From: Mycolicibacterium sphagni
GTDB lineage: Bacteria; Actinomycetota; Actinomycetes; Mycobacteriales; Mycobacteriaceae
NCBI RefSeq assembly: GCF_013337765.1
Contig: NZ_VBSB01000008.1
Coordinates: forward strand, 124,001 to 188,000
Direction of reading: 5' to 3'
Length of the DNA: 64,000 nt
A model generated the notes under the pieces. It did not search any database, had not been told where the DNA came from, and saw nothing but the letters and a program-made list of their open reading frames with translations. Both the position numbers and the translations under genes were made by a program. Positions 16,215 through 24,052 of this stretch are shown here, piece by piece (position 1 is the first letter of the stretch; each line of letters begins with the position of its first letter).

Positions 16215-17042
16215 GTGAGTCCAACAAGCCAGCGCCAATTGGGTGATTCGAACAGCCCGATCGAAGACGAGCTCGAAGAGGCGTTCACCCGCATGGTGGA
16301 CGAAGGAGCCCAACGCCTGCACCGGGCCTGGCGTGAAGTCTTGATCACCGGGTTCTTCGGCGGTACCGAAGTCGCAATCGGCGTATTGGCATACCTGTCA
16401 GTGCTGAACGAAACCCACAATCAACTACTCGCCGGCCTGGCGTTCTCGATCGGCTTTCTCGCTCTGCTGCTCGGCCGCAGTGAGTTGTTCACCGAGGGCT
16501 TCCTGGTGCCGGTTGCCGCCGTCGTCGCCAAACGCGCGAGCGTCGGCCAGCTGGCGAAACTGTGGAGCGGCACTCTGGTGGCCAACCTCGTCGGTGGCTG
16601 GCTGATCATGGCGCTGATCATCACGGCCGTGCCCAAGCTGAGGAGCCAAACCATCTCCTCCGCTGAGCATTTCGTCACCGCTCCGCTATCAGCGCAGAGC
16701 CTGGCGCTGGCGGTGTTGGGCGGAATGGTGATCACGTTGATGACGCGCATGCAGCATGGCACCGACTCGGTGCCCGGCAAGATCGCCGCCGCAGTGGCCG
16801 GAGCGTTCGTGCTGGCCGGGCTTGCGCTGTTCCACTCGATCTTGGATTCGCTGTTGATCTTCGGCGCGCTGGCCACCGGTGAGGCACCGTTCGGGTATCT
16901 CGATTGGTTGGGCTGGTTCTGGTACACACTGCTCGGCAACGTCGTCGGTGGACTGGTATTGGTGACGTTGCTGCGGCTGGTGCGGAGCAAGGAACGGCTG
17001 AAAGACGAGCGCCGGGACGCGGAGGATCCCGGCGCCGATTGA
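16215..17042 (+). CDS. Formate/nitrite transporter (FNT) family protein
   Basis: A 275-residue membrane protein of the FNT superfamily, pentameric channels for formate, nitrite, hydrosulfide or related small anions. A polar N-terminus (EDELEEAFTRMVDEGAQRLH) precedes TM1, which holds ITGFFGGTEVAIGVLAY, and TM2 ends in the family signature LLGRSELFTEGFLVPVAAV. Later helices include GTLVANLVGGWLIM and LGNVVGGLVLVTLLRL. Members with this longer N-terminus (YfdC-like) have uncertain substrates. The start is a GTG at 16215, chosen because the frame upstream overlaps the divergent membrane protein gene. Confidence 0.85.
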   Translation: MSPTSQRQLGDSNSPIEDELEEAFTRMVDEGAQRLHRAWREVLITGFFGGTEVAIGVLAYLSVLNETHNQLLAGLAFSIGFLALLLGRSELFTEGFLVPVAAVVAKRASVGQLAKLWSGTLVANLVGGWLIMALIITAVPKLRSQTISSAEHFVTAPLSAQSLALAVLGGMVITLMTRMQHGTDSVPGKIAAAVAGAFVLAGLALFHSILDSLLIFGALATGEAPFGYLDWLGWFWYTLLGNVVGGLVLVTLLRLVRSKERLKDERRDAEDPGAD

Positions 17043-17073
17043 GACGGCCGCGCTACTCCCCTGCGCGCCCAGA

Positions 17074-18636
17074 CTATGTGGACTGCAGGATCAGCATCGC
17101 GACGTGCAGCGAGGTCCGCGACTCCGCGTCGTCGAGGTCGAGGCCGACGATCCGTTGCAGCGCGTCCAATCGCGAATACAAGGTCGGCCGTGACATGTGC
17201 AGCGTCCTGGCCAGCTCGGCCTTGTTGCCGCCGGCATCCAAGAAGCGCCGCAACAGATCGAACGCCTCGTCGCCGTGTTTGGCGCGGTGCGCGAGTAGGC
17301 CGGCGAGTTCGGTCTCGGCGAACGCCTGCACTCGCGGATCGGTGCGGATCAGCGACAGCAACCCTCGCAGCCGGACGTCGGATGCACGATGAAAAGGCCT
17401 GTCGTGCAACGGCATCGACATCGCAACCTCGGCGACGTGACCCGCCTCGCGCAGGCCGCCCACCGCGTCGACCAGCCGACTGGACTCCGGACCCACCCCG
17501 ATCGTGCAGTCGCCGACGCCGTCCAGGCGGATGACCGACTGGCGGATCGCCGAGCACACCTCGTCCAGAGTGCTGGTGCGTTGGGGGGCCAGCACCAAGT
17601 CGACCTGCCCGTCGTCGCGGGTGGCCGCAAGACCGGTGTGCCCTGCGGCCCGCACCGTGTGCATGATCGCGTCCAGCGTGCGCACCCGCCGCTGCGCGAC
17701 CGCGACCTGATCGGCGCCGGTGCTCTCACGCAGCCGCACCGCCATCGGCACATACGTCAGCGCCGGCCGTAATCCCAGGGCGTGGGCACGAGCGGTCGCC
17801 TCGGCCTCGTCGGTGATCCGGCCGCGACGCAGATCGTCGACAAGGCCACTCTGTGCGCGAAGTTCCAGCGAGCTGCGGTTCTGCTCGACCATCCGGTGCA
17901 GTGCCAGCGCCTGCGCTGCCCGCTCCAGCGTCATCACCGCTCGCGCGTCGTCGGCGACCTGCGGAGCAATCAACCGGCCCCATTCCTCGCGATAGGGGCC
18001 GACCGGGCAGGCCGTCCACGTATCGCCTGCGGCCAGGCGGGAGCGACGCTCCCAATCCGCCAACAGGGCCGTGGCCGGTATGCCCCACCCGTCGAACGCC
18101 AGCACCTGCCGGTTGAGGTCCTCCAGGACTACCGGGGTGCCGATCATCTCCGCCGTGGCGCTGACGATCTGCTCCACCGAGGCACGGCGCATGCTCAGCG
18201 CGGTGAACGCCTCGTGCACCCGCTGCCCGTACGCCACCTCGGCGTACTGGTCGGCGACGATCCTGCGGTGGACCTCCTCGGTGACGTCGATGAAGCGAAC
18301 CGGCCGGTGCAGCACGATCACCGGCAGCGACAGCGCGGCGCCGATGGCGCGAACCGACTCCGGAAGCGCGTCGACGTGCAGCCCGAGTTCGACCACCACC
18401 CCGGTGGCGCCGGCGGCTGCCAGCCCCGGCAGATACGCATCCCGCCGGGCCGGGTCGGCCAGCGCCTGGCCGGTGGTCAGGACCAGCTCTCCACCGGTCA
18501 GCAGGCCGGACAGGTCGGCCAGATCGCTGACGTGGACCCAGCGCACCGGTTGATCCATCGGCCCGGTGCACACCACCTCCGGCTCGCCACCGCGGATCGA
18601 CGGCAGCTCGAGGATGTCGGAGAGCGTGAGCTGCAT
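17074..18636 (-). CDS. PucR family transcriptional regulator (amino/aldehyde catabolism module)
   Basis: A 520-residue regulator with a PucR N-terminal domain (MQLTLSDILELPSIRGGEPE to about 130), a central GGDEF-like/helical region and a C-terminal PucR HTH (GNKAELARTLHMSRPTLYSR, about 465-484). The family activates catabolic genes in response to their substrates or intermediates. It is transcribed divergently from a semialdehyde dehydrogenase and an aminotransferase, with an 81-nt AT-rich intergenic region (18637-18717), strongly suggesting that it controls them. The start is an ATG at 18636. It is distinct from the second PucR protein at 54281-55894. Confidence 0.9.
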   Translation of the reverse strand: MQLTLSDILELPSIRGGEPEVVCTGPMDQPVRWVHVSDLADLSGLLTGGELVLTTGQALADPARRDAYLPGLAAAGATGVVVELGLHVDALPESVRAIGAALSLPVIVLHRPVRFIDVTEEVHRRIVADQYAEVAYGQRVHEAFTALSMRRASVEQIVSATAEMIGTPVVLEDLNRQVLAFDGWGIPATALLADWERRSRLAAGDTWTACPVGPYREEWGRLIAPQVADDARAVMTLERAAQALALHRMVEQNRSSLELRAQSGLVDDLRRGRITDEAEATARAHALGLRPALTYVPMAVRLRESTGADQVAVAQRRVRTLDAIMHTVRAAGHTGLAATRDDGQVDLVLAPQRTSTLDEVCSAIRQSVIRLDGVGDCTIGVGPESSRLVDAVGGLREAGHVAEVAMSMPLHDRPFHRASDVRLRGLLSLIRTDPRVQAFAETELAGLLAHRAKHGDEAFDLLRRFLDAGGNKAELARTLHMSRPTLYSRLDALQRIVGLDLDDAESRTSLHVAMLILQST

Positions 18637-18717
18637 TTACATAGTGTATGGCTCAGAACCAAATTACTTACAGTTCGTCGGCACCGCGTGGGGTGCGCTG
18701 CCCGCAGAATCGCAAGT

Positions 18718-20235
18718 ATGACTCTCACCGCGCCCAACACCCGCGTTCGCGCCGTCGCCCACTGGGCCGGCGGGAAGAACTTCGCCGGCAGCAGTGACCG
18801 CACCGCCCCCGTCACCAACCCCGCCACCGGGCAGGTCACCGGCCAGGTCGCACTGGCCGACGTCGCCGACGCTCGCGCGGTCATCGACGCCGCGGCCGCC
18901 GCGTTCCCGGCGTGGCGTGACACGTCGCTGGCCAAGCGCACCACGATTCTTTTCGCGTTCCGCGAGCTGCTCAACGCCCGCAAGGAGGAGCTGGCCGCGA
19001 TCATCACCGCCGAGCACGGCAAGGTGCTCTCCGATGCCCTCGGCGAGGTCAGCCGCGGCCAGGAGGTCGTCGAATTCGCCTGCGGCATTTCCCATCTGCT
19101 CAAGGGCGGGATGACCGAGAACGCCTCGACCAACGTCGATGTCGCCTCGATCCGCCAGCCGCTGGGCCCAGTGGCCGTGATCAGCCCGTTCAACTTCCCC
19201 GCGATGGTGCCGATGTGGTTCTTCCCGATCGCGATCGCCGCCGGAAACACCGTGGTGCTCAAGCCTTCTGAGAAGGATCCCTCGGCGGCGCTGTGGATCG
19301 CGAACCTGTGGGCCGAGGCCGGACTTCCCGCCGGTGTCTTCAACGTCCTGCAGGGTGACAAGGTCGCCGTCGACGAGTTGCTCACCAACAAGGCCATCAA
19401 GGCCGTCAGCTTCGTCGGGTCGACCCCGATCGCGCAGTACGTGTACTCCACCGGCACCATGCACGGCAAGCGCGTACAGGCCTTGGGCGGAGCCAAGAAC
19501 CACGCGGTGATCCTGCCCGACGCCGATCTGGACCTGGCCGCCGACGCGATGGTCAACGCCGGCTTCGGCTCGGCGGGCGAACGCTGCATGGCGATCTCGG
19601 CGGCCGTGGCGGTCGGCCCGATCGCCGACGAGCTCGTCGCCAAGATCGCCGCGCGCACAACGTCATTGAAGATCGGCGATGGCACCCGCAACACCGATAT
19701 GGGTCCCCTGGTCACCAAGGCACACCGCGACAAGGTGGCCTCCTACATCGACGCCGGTGAGGCCGACGGCGCCACGATTGTCGTCGACGGCCGCGGCACT
19801 GCGGTGGACGGCGAGTCCGATGGATTCTGGCTGGGCCCCACCCTGATCGACAACGTCACCCCCGAGATGAGCGTTTACACCGACGAGATCTTCGGCCCGG
19901 TGCTGTCGGTGGTCCGGGTGGACACCTACGACGAAGCATTGGAACTGATCAACTCCAACCCGTACGGCAACGGCACCGCGATCTTCACCAACGACGGTGG
20001 CGCCGCCCGGCGTTTCCAGAACGAAGTCGAGGTCGGCATGGTCGGAATCAACGTGCCGATCCCGGTTCCGACCGCCTACTACAGCTTCGGTGGCTGGAAG
20101 AGTTCACTGTTCGGTGACACCCACGCGCACGGCACCGAAGGCGTGCACTTCTTCACCCGTGGCAAAGTGGTCACCACGCGGTGGCTCGATCCCTCCCATG
20201 GCGGCATCAACCTCGGCTTCCCGCAGAACAACTGA
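18718..20235 (+). CDS. mmsA: CoA-acylating methylmalonate/malonate-semialdehyde dehydrogenase
   Basis: A 505-residue aldehyde dehydrogenase of the MmsA type that converts methylmalonate or malonate semialdehyde to propionyl- or acetyl-CoA with NAD and CoA. The catalytic Cys lies in GSAGERCMAIS (about 279-289). The cofactor region VISPFNFPAMVPMWFFPIAI and the Asn-Pro motif NPATGQVTGQV are typical of the subfamily, as is the C-terminal GGWKSSLFGDTHAHG. The ATG at 18718 is used; the long open frame upstream overlaps the divergent PucR gene. It is followed 17 nt later by an aminotransferase, so the pair probably degrades beta-alanine or 3-aminoisobutyrate. Confidence 0.88.
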   Translation: MTLTAPNTRVRAVAHWAGGKNFAGSSDRTAPVTNPATGQVTGQVALADVADARAVIDAAAAAFPAWRDTSLAKRTTILFAFRELLNARKEELAAIITAEHGKVLSDALGEVSRGQEVVEFACGISHLLKGGMTENASTNVDVASIRQPLGPVAVISPFNFPAMVPMWFFPIAIAAGNTVVLKPSEKDPSAALWIANLWAEAGLPAGVFNVLQGDKVAVDELLTNKAIKAVSFVGSTPIAQYVYSTGTMHGKRVQALGGAKNHAVILPDADLDLAADAMVNAGFGSAGERCMAISAAVAVGPIADELVAKIAARTTSLKIGDGTRNTDMGPLVTKAHRDKVASYIDAGEADGATIVVDGRGTAVDGESDGFWLGPTLIDNVTPEMSVYTDEIFGPVLSVVRVDTYDEALELINSNPYGNGTAIFTNDGGAARRFQNEVEVGMVGINVPIPVPTAYYSFGGWKSSLFGDTHAHGTEGVHFFTRGKVVTTRWLDPSHGGINLGFPQNN

Positions 20236-20252
20236 GCTCGAAAGAGGCACGC

Positions 20253-21638
20253 ATGACGACAACCGCTCCCCACCTGCTGCCCAACGGCCAGGACCTCGAC
20301 ACCGCCCGCGCCGAAGCCGCCCGGGCCTACGAGCTCGATCGCGAGCACGTCTTCCACTCCTGGTCGGCGCAGGCGCAGATCAAGCCGATGACGATCGTCG
20401 CCTCGGACGGGTCCTACGTTTGGGACGGCGAGGGCAACAAACTGCTCGACTTCTCCTCCCAGCTGGTGTTCACCAATATCGGTCACCAGCATCCGAAGGT
20501 CGTCGCCGCGATCGCCGAGCAGGCCGCCAAGCTCTGCACGGTCGCGCCGCAGCACGCCAACGCCGCGCGCTCCGAGGCGGCCCGGCTGATCGCCGAGCGC
20601 ACCCCCGGCGACCTGAACCGGGTGTTCTTCACCAACGGTGGCGCCGACGCCGTCGAGCACGCGGTCCGGATGGCCCGCCTGCACACCGGCCGCTACAAGG
20701 TGCTCTCCCGCTACCGCTCCTACCACGGCGGCACTGACACCGCGATCAACCTCACCGGTGACCCGCGGCGCTACCCGAACGACTACGCGAGCTCCGGCGT
20801 GGTGCACTTCAACGGCCCGTTCCTGTACCGCTCGTCGTTCTTTGCCGAGAACGAGCAGCAGGAATCCGAGCGCGCGCTGGACTATCTGGAGCGCCTGATC
20901 GCCCACGAGGGGCCGTCGTCGATCGCCGCGATCATCCTGGAATCGGTTCCTGGCACCGCCGGCATCATGGTCCCGCCGCCCGGGTACATGGCCGGCGTGC
21001 GGGAGATCTGCGATCGCCACGGCATCGTGTTCATCGCCGACGAGGTGATGGCCGGCTTCGGACGGACCGGAAAGTGGTTCGCAATCCAGAACTTTGACGT
21101 GGTTCCCGACCTGATCACCTTTGCCAAGGGCGTCACGTCCGGATATGTGCCGCTGGGCGGCGTGGCCATCAACGACGCGATCTACGCCACGTTTGCCGAC
21201 CGCGCATACCCGGGTGGACTGACCTACTCGGGGCACCCGCTGGCCTGCGGTGCCGCGGTGGCCACGATCAACGCCATGGAAGACGAGGGCATGGTGGCCA
21301 ACGCCGCCCGGCTCGGCGAAGAGGTGCTCGGTCCTGGCCTGCGCGAGCTGGCTGCCCGGCACCCATCGGTCGGCGAGGTCCGCGGACTGGGTGTGTTCTG
21401 GGCGATCGAGCTGGTGGCCAACCAGCAGACCCGCGAACCGCTGGCGCCCTACGGCGGCTCCAGCCCCGCGATGAACGAGGTGCTGGCCGCCTGTAAGTCC
21501 GGCGGTCTGCTGCCCTTCGCCAACTTCAACCGGATCCACGCGGTGCCGGCCTGCAATATCAGCGACGACGAGGTGGTCGAGGGTCTGGCCATTCTGGACA
21601 AGGCGCTGGACGTCGCCGACGGGTACGTGACCGGCTAG
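20253..21638 (+). CDS. Class III omega-amino acid aminotransferase
   Basis: A 461-residue PLP-dependent class III aminotransferase. It has VFFTNGGADAVEHAVRMAR (about 125-143), SYHGGTDTAINLTGD, IADEVMAGFGRTGKW with the PLP-binding Asp, and the Schiff-base Lys in ITFAKGVTSGYVPLGG (about 285-300). The class moves terminal amino groups from beta-alanine, GABA, putrescine or similar to 2-oxoglutarate or pyruvate. The ATG at 20253 has AAAGAGG 6-7 nt upstream. Pairing with an MmsA-type dehydrogenase and a divergent PucR suggests beta-alanine or 3-aminoisobutyrate as substrate. Its last 4 bases overlap the convergent gene's end. Confidence 0.88.
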   Translation: MTTTAPHLLPNGQDLDTARAEAARAYELDREHVFHSWSAQAQIKPMTIVASDGSYVWDGEGNKLLDFSSQLVFTNIGHQHPKVVAAIAEQAAKLCTVAPQHANAARSEAARLIAERTPGDLNRVFFTNGGADAVEHAVRMARLHTGRYKVLSRYRSYHGGTDTAINLTGDPRRYPNDYASSGVVHFNGPFLYRSSFFAENEQQESERALDYLERLIAHEGPSSIAAIILESVPGTAGIMVPPPGYMAGVREICDRHGIVFIADEVMAGFGRTGKWFAIQNFDVVPDLITFAKGVTSGYVPLGGVAINDAIYATFADRAYPGGLTYSGHPLACGAAVATINAMEDEGMVANAARLGEEVLGPGLRELAARHPSVGEVRGLGVFWAIELVANQQTREPLAPYGGSSPAMNEVLAACKSGGLLPFANFNRIHAVPACNISDDEVVEGLAILDKALDVADGYVTG

Positions 21639-21982
21639 TACGGCGTCGTGTGCTGGGTCAGGACGAACAGCATCAAGCCCAGGCACAGCAGCACGTTGAT
21701 CGCGATGAGAATGGCGACGACGAGGATGAATCCCCGCACGGCATGTCGTTGTGCGCGGCCACGTTTGGACCGGCGTTTCTCGCTGAGCAGCTGCGTCGCG
21801 GTGAGCGCGAAGCTGACGTCGACCAGCTCGTCGTCGGTGGCCGACCCGCCCATGGCGATCTGACGCAGCCGCTCCGGTGGAATGCCGACCCCGACGCCTG
21901 CGAAGCTGCGGCTCATCCGCTTGAGCTGCCGCGGGCTGCTCGTTTGAGCGCTGGGCAGCCGCGGATCGGACCAGTCGGTCAT
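21635..21982 (-). CDS. Small single-TM membrane protein
   Basis: A 115-residue protein with a soluble N-terminal domain of about 80 residues (SFAGVGVGIPPERLRQIAMG, then TDDELVDVSFALTATQLL and a basic KRRSKRGRAQRH segment) and one C-terminal TM helix (FILVVAILIAINVLLCLGLM). The basic patch before the helix predicts a cytosolic N-terminus. I do not recognise the family. Its 3' end overlaps the end of the convergent aminotransferase gene by 4 bp. Confidence 0.6.
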   Translation of the reverse strand: MTDWSDPRLPSAQTSSPRQLKRMSRSFAGVGVGIPPERLRQIAMGGSATDDELVDVSFALTATQLLSEKRRSKRGRAQRHAVRGFILVVAILIAINVLLCLGLMLFVLTQHTTPY

Positions 21983-22047
21983 AACCTTCGGACTCTAATC
22001 CCGGGTGCGCCAGAACGCGCGCGAAATGCCGGGGCGGCGAGCAGGGT

Positions 22048-23232
22048 TCAGAGCCCGGGCTGGTCCTCGATGATGCCGAGCCAGATCTGGGCCACGTCCA
22101 TGGCCACCTTCTCGCTGATGAACGCGTGCTGGGTCCCGGTGTAGATATCGCGGAACCCGCGCTCCAGACGGCTGCCCTCCCGGATCGAGGTGGTACCTGC
22201 CGCCAGGTGCGCCCACTCGGCGGCCTGGCGCGACACGTCGGTCGCGTACACGGCGGCCACCCGCATATCGGCTCGCGATGCCGGGGTGAGGTCATCCCCG
22301 CCGGCGACGGCCGCCTCGGCGGTGCCGAACGCGTCCAGCACCAGCAGCCGAGCCGCCCGCCACGCCGCGACGTGATGGGCCAGGTCCTTCTGGAACGTCG
22401 GCCGGCTGGCGAGCGAGGCCATATCGCTCATCCGGAACTTGGTGGCCGCCAGCGCCTCGACATCGTCAAGCATGCTCTTGGCGATACCGAGCGCCCACGA
22501 CGCATGGCCGGCCGCCGTCACCGGCATCAATCCCATCCGGGTTGCCGGCGAGCTGCCCCGGTAGGGGACCCGCGAGAACAGACCGAAGGTGCGGCTGGCG
22601 GGCACGAACACGTCGTCGACGCCGTAGTCATAGGACCCAGTTCCCTTGAGCCCCTGGACATGCCAACCGTCCCTGAATTCGATCTCGGCGCGCGGGATCA
22701 CCGCGACCAGCATCTCGGGCATGCCCTCGGAAGCCCAGCGCATCTCGCCGTTGTCCATCGGGAAGAACCCGGCGCAGACGTACTCGGAGTGGCCGGTGCC
22801 CGACCCGAAACTCCACGAGCCGCTCACGCGGTAGCCGCCCTCGACCGCGGCGCCCTGGCCATTCGGGAAGAACTGACCGCCCAGCGTGACGCGGTTGTCG
22901 TTGGCGGTGAACACCTCCGCGAAACCGTCGTCGGGCAGGTACGCCGCGGCGGCGAACGATGACGGCAGGTTCGCGATCCCGATCCACCCGAACGACCCGT
23001 CCTGCCACGCCATCTCGATCCAGGTTTCGATCATCGCGGTGAACGACGGCTCCACGCCACCGGCGGCGACCGGATTGAACGACTGCATCAGCCCACTGGC
23101 CCACATCTCGTCCACGACGACCGGGGCGATCGTGCGCAGCCGCTCGGATTCACCGGCTTGCGCCACCACGAGTTCGCGCATCCCCCGCGCCAATCCGACG
23201 AGCTGGTCCCCCGATTGCAGTGTCGACGTCAT
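22048..23232 (-). CDS. Acyl-CoA dehydrogenase-fold flavin protein (class D monooxygenase-like)
   Basis: A 394-residue protein of the acyl-CoA dehydrogenase fold. Segments include MQSFNPVAAGGVEPSFTAMI, DGSFGWIGIANLPSSFAAAA, a GYRVSGSWSFGSGTGHSEYV flavin-loop region and the C-terminal RLERGFRDIYTGTQHAFI, which is characteristic of reduced-flavin-dependent monooxygenases such as HsaA/DszC relatives rather than dehydrogenases. Such enzymes hydroxylate aromatic or sulfur compounds and need a separate reductase, which is not found nearby. The ATG at 23232 (MTSTLQSGDQL) is chosen over an upstream in-frame start. It precedes no obvious operon partner. Confidence 0.78.
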   Translation of the reverse strand: MTSTLQSGDQLVGLARGMRELVVAQAGESERLRTIAPVVVDEMWASGLMQSFNPVAAGGVEPSFTAMIETWIEMAWQDGSFGWIGIANLPSSFAAAAYLPDDGFAEVFTANDNRVTLGGQFFPNGQGAAVEGGYRVSGSWSFGSGTGHSEYVCAGFFPMDNGEMRWASEGMPEMLVAVIPRAEIEFRDGWHVQGLKGTGSYDYGVDDVFVPASRTFGLFSRVPYRGSSPATRMGLMPVTAAGHASWALGIAKSMLDDVEALAATKFRMSDMASLASRPTFQKDLAHHVAAWRAARLLVLDAFGTAEAAVAGGDDLTPASRADMRVAAVYATDVSRQAAEWAHLAAGTTSIREGSRLERGFRDIYTGTQHAFISEKVAMDVAQIWLGIIEDQPGL

Positions 23233-23320
23233 TGTCTGTTTCCGATCTTGCGGCGGCCCCGAGACAGGGCAGTGAACAACTCTGGGAAACTGTATAGCGC
23301 CGACCTCGCCGGTGAGGTGA

Positions 23321-23869
23321 TTACCAGGCAACCTCGTTGGTCTCCGACGCCCGCGCTGTTCGCCCCGGCGCTGACTGGTGCCCCCAGTACAGATTGGTGT
23401 GGGCGATCACCTGCTCCGGGGGCGGCGCACCCCACCCCGAGAGGTCCTCGGTGGTGTGCGCGTCGGTGACCAGGGTGACGTCGTAGCCGCGGGCGAACCC
23501 GCCGTGAATCGTCGACCGGACGCACTGGTCGGTCTGGGCGCCGACCACCACCAGATGCCCGACCCCCAGTTGCGCGAGCGTCGGCTCCAAGGTGGTGTCT
23601 TCGAACGAGTCGCCGTAGTTCTTGGCCACCAGCGGCTCCTCAGACGCGGGTGCCAGTTCGCGCACGATGCGCCACTGTTCGCTTCCGGCAGGTAGATCCG
23701 CATCGGTGTGCTGTATCCAGATGACGGCTATGCGGTCTTGGCGCGCGCGATCGACCAATGCGGCGATGTTCGCCACGACCCGATCCCTGTCATGGGCCCC
23801 GGCAACGACATCGTTTTGTACGTCGACGACGAGCAGAGCGGTGTTCGGCCGGTTCGGCAACGTAGTCAT
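23321..23869 (-). CDS. Isochorismatase-fold cysteine hydrolase
   Basis: A 182-residue isochorismatase-like hydrolase with the full catalytic triad: Asp in LLVVDVQNDVVAG (about 12-24), Lys in EPLVAKNYGDSFE (about 78-90) and Cys in GAQTDQCVRSTIHGG (about 108-122). Members hydrolyse amides or ethers such as nicotinamide, N-carbamoyl compounds or isochorismate; the exact substrate is not evident. The ATG at 23869 is chosen. It is divergent from glgP, with 183 nt between starts. Confidence 0.85.
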   Translation of the reverse strand: MTTLPNRPNTALLVVDVQNDVVAGAHDRDRVVANIAALVDRARQDRIAVIWIQHTDADLPAGSEQWRIVRELAPASEEPLVAKNYGDSFEDTTLEPTLAQLGVGHLVVVGAQTDQCVRSTIHGGFARGYDVTLVTDAHTTEDLSGWGAPPPEQVIAHTNLYWGHQSAPGRTARASETNEVAW

Positions 23870-24052
23870 GACCGCGATCGTAGGACCGGCACCCGACAGG
23901 CGGGCATTTGCTCGGCGCGCGGCACACACGCTGATGCGCGATAGTTCACGGGAGCGACTCGTGGACCTCGCCTTGCCGAAATACGGCAGTGCCAGACTTC
24001 GGGTCCTCGCATGAGACCGAGAAGCGGTCTGGTCACCGAGCAGGAGAGTGCA

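Noticed and set aside
17782..18717. Long upstream extension of the mmsA frame
   Set aside because: It overlaps the divergent PucR gene entirely; the MmsA family starts at the ATG 18718.
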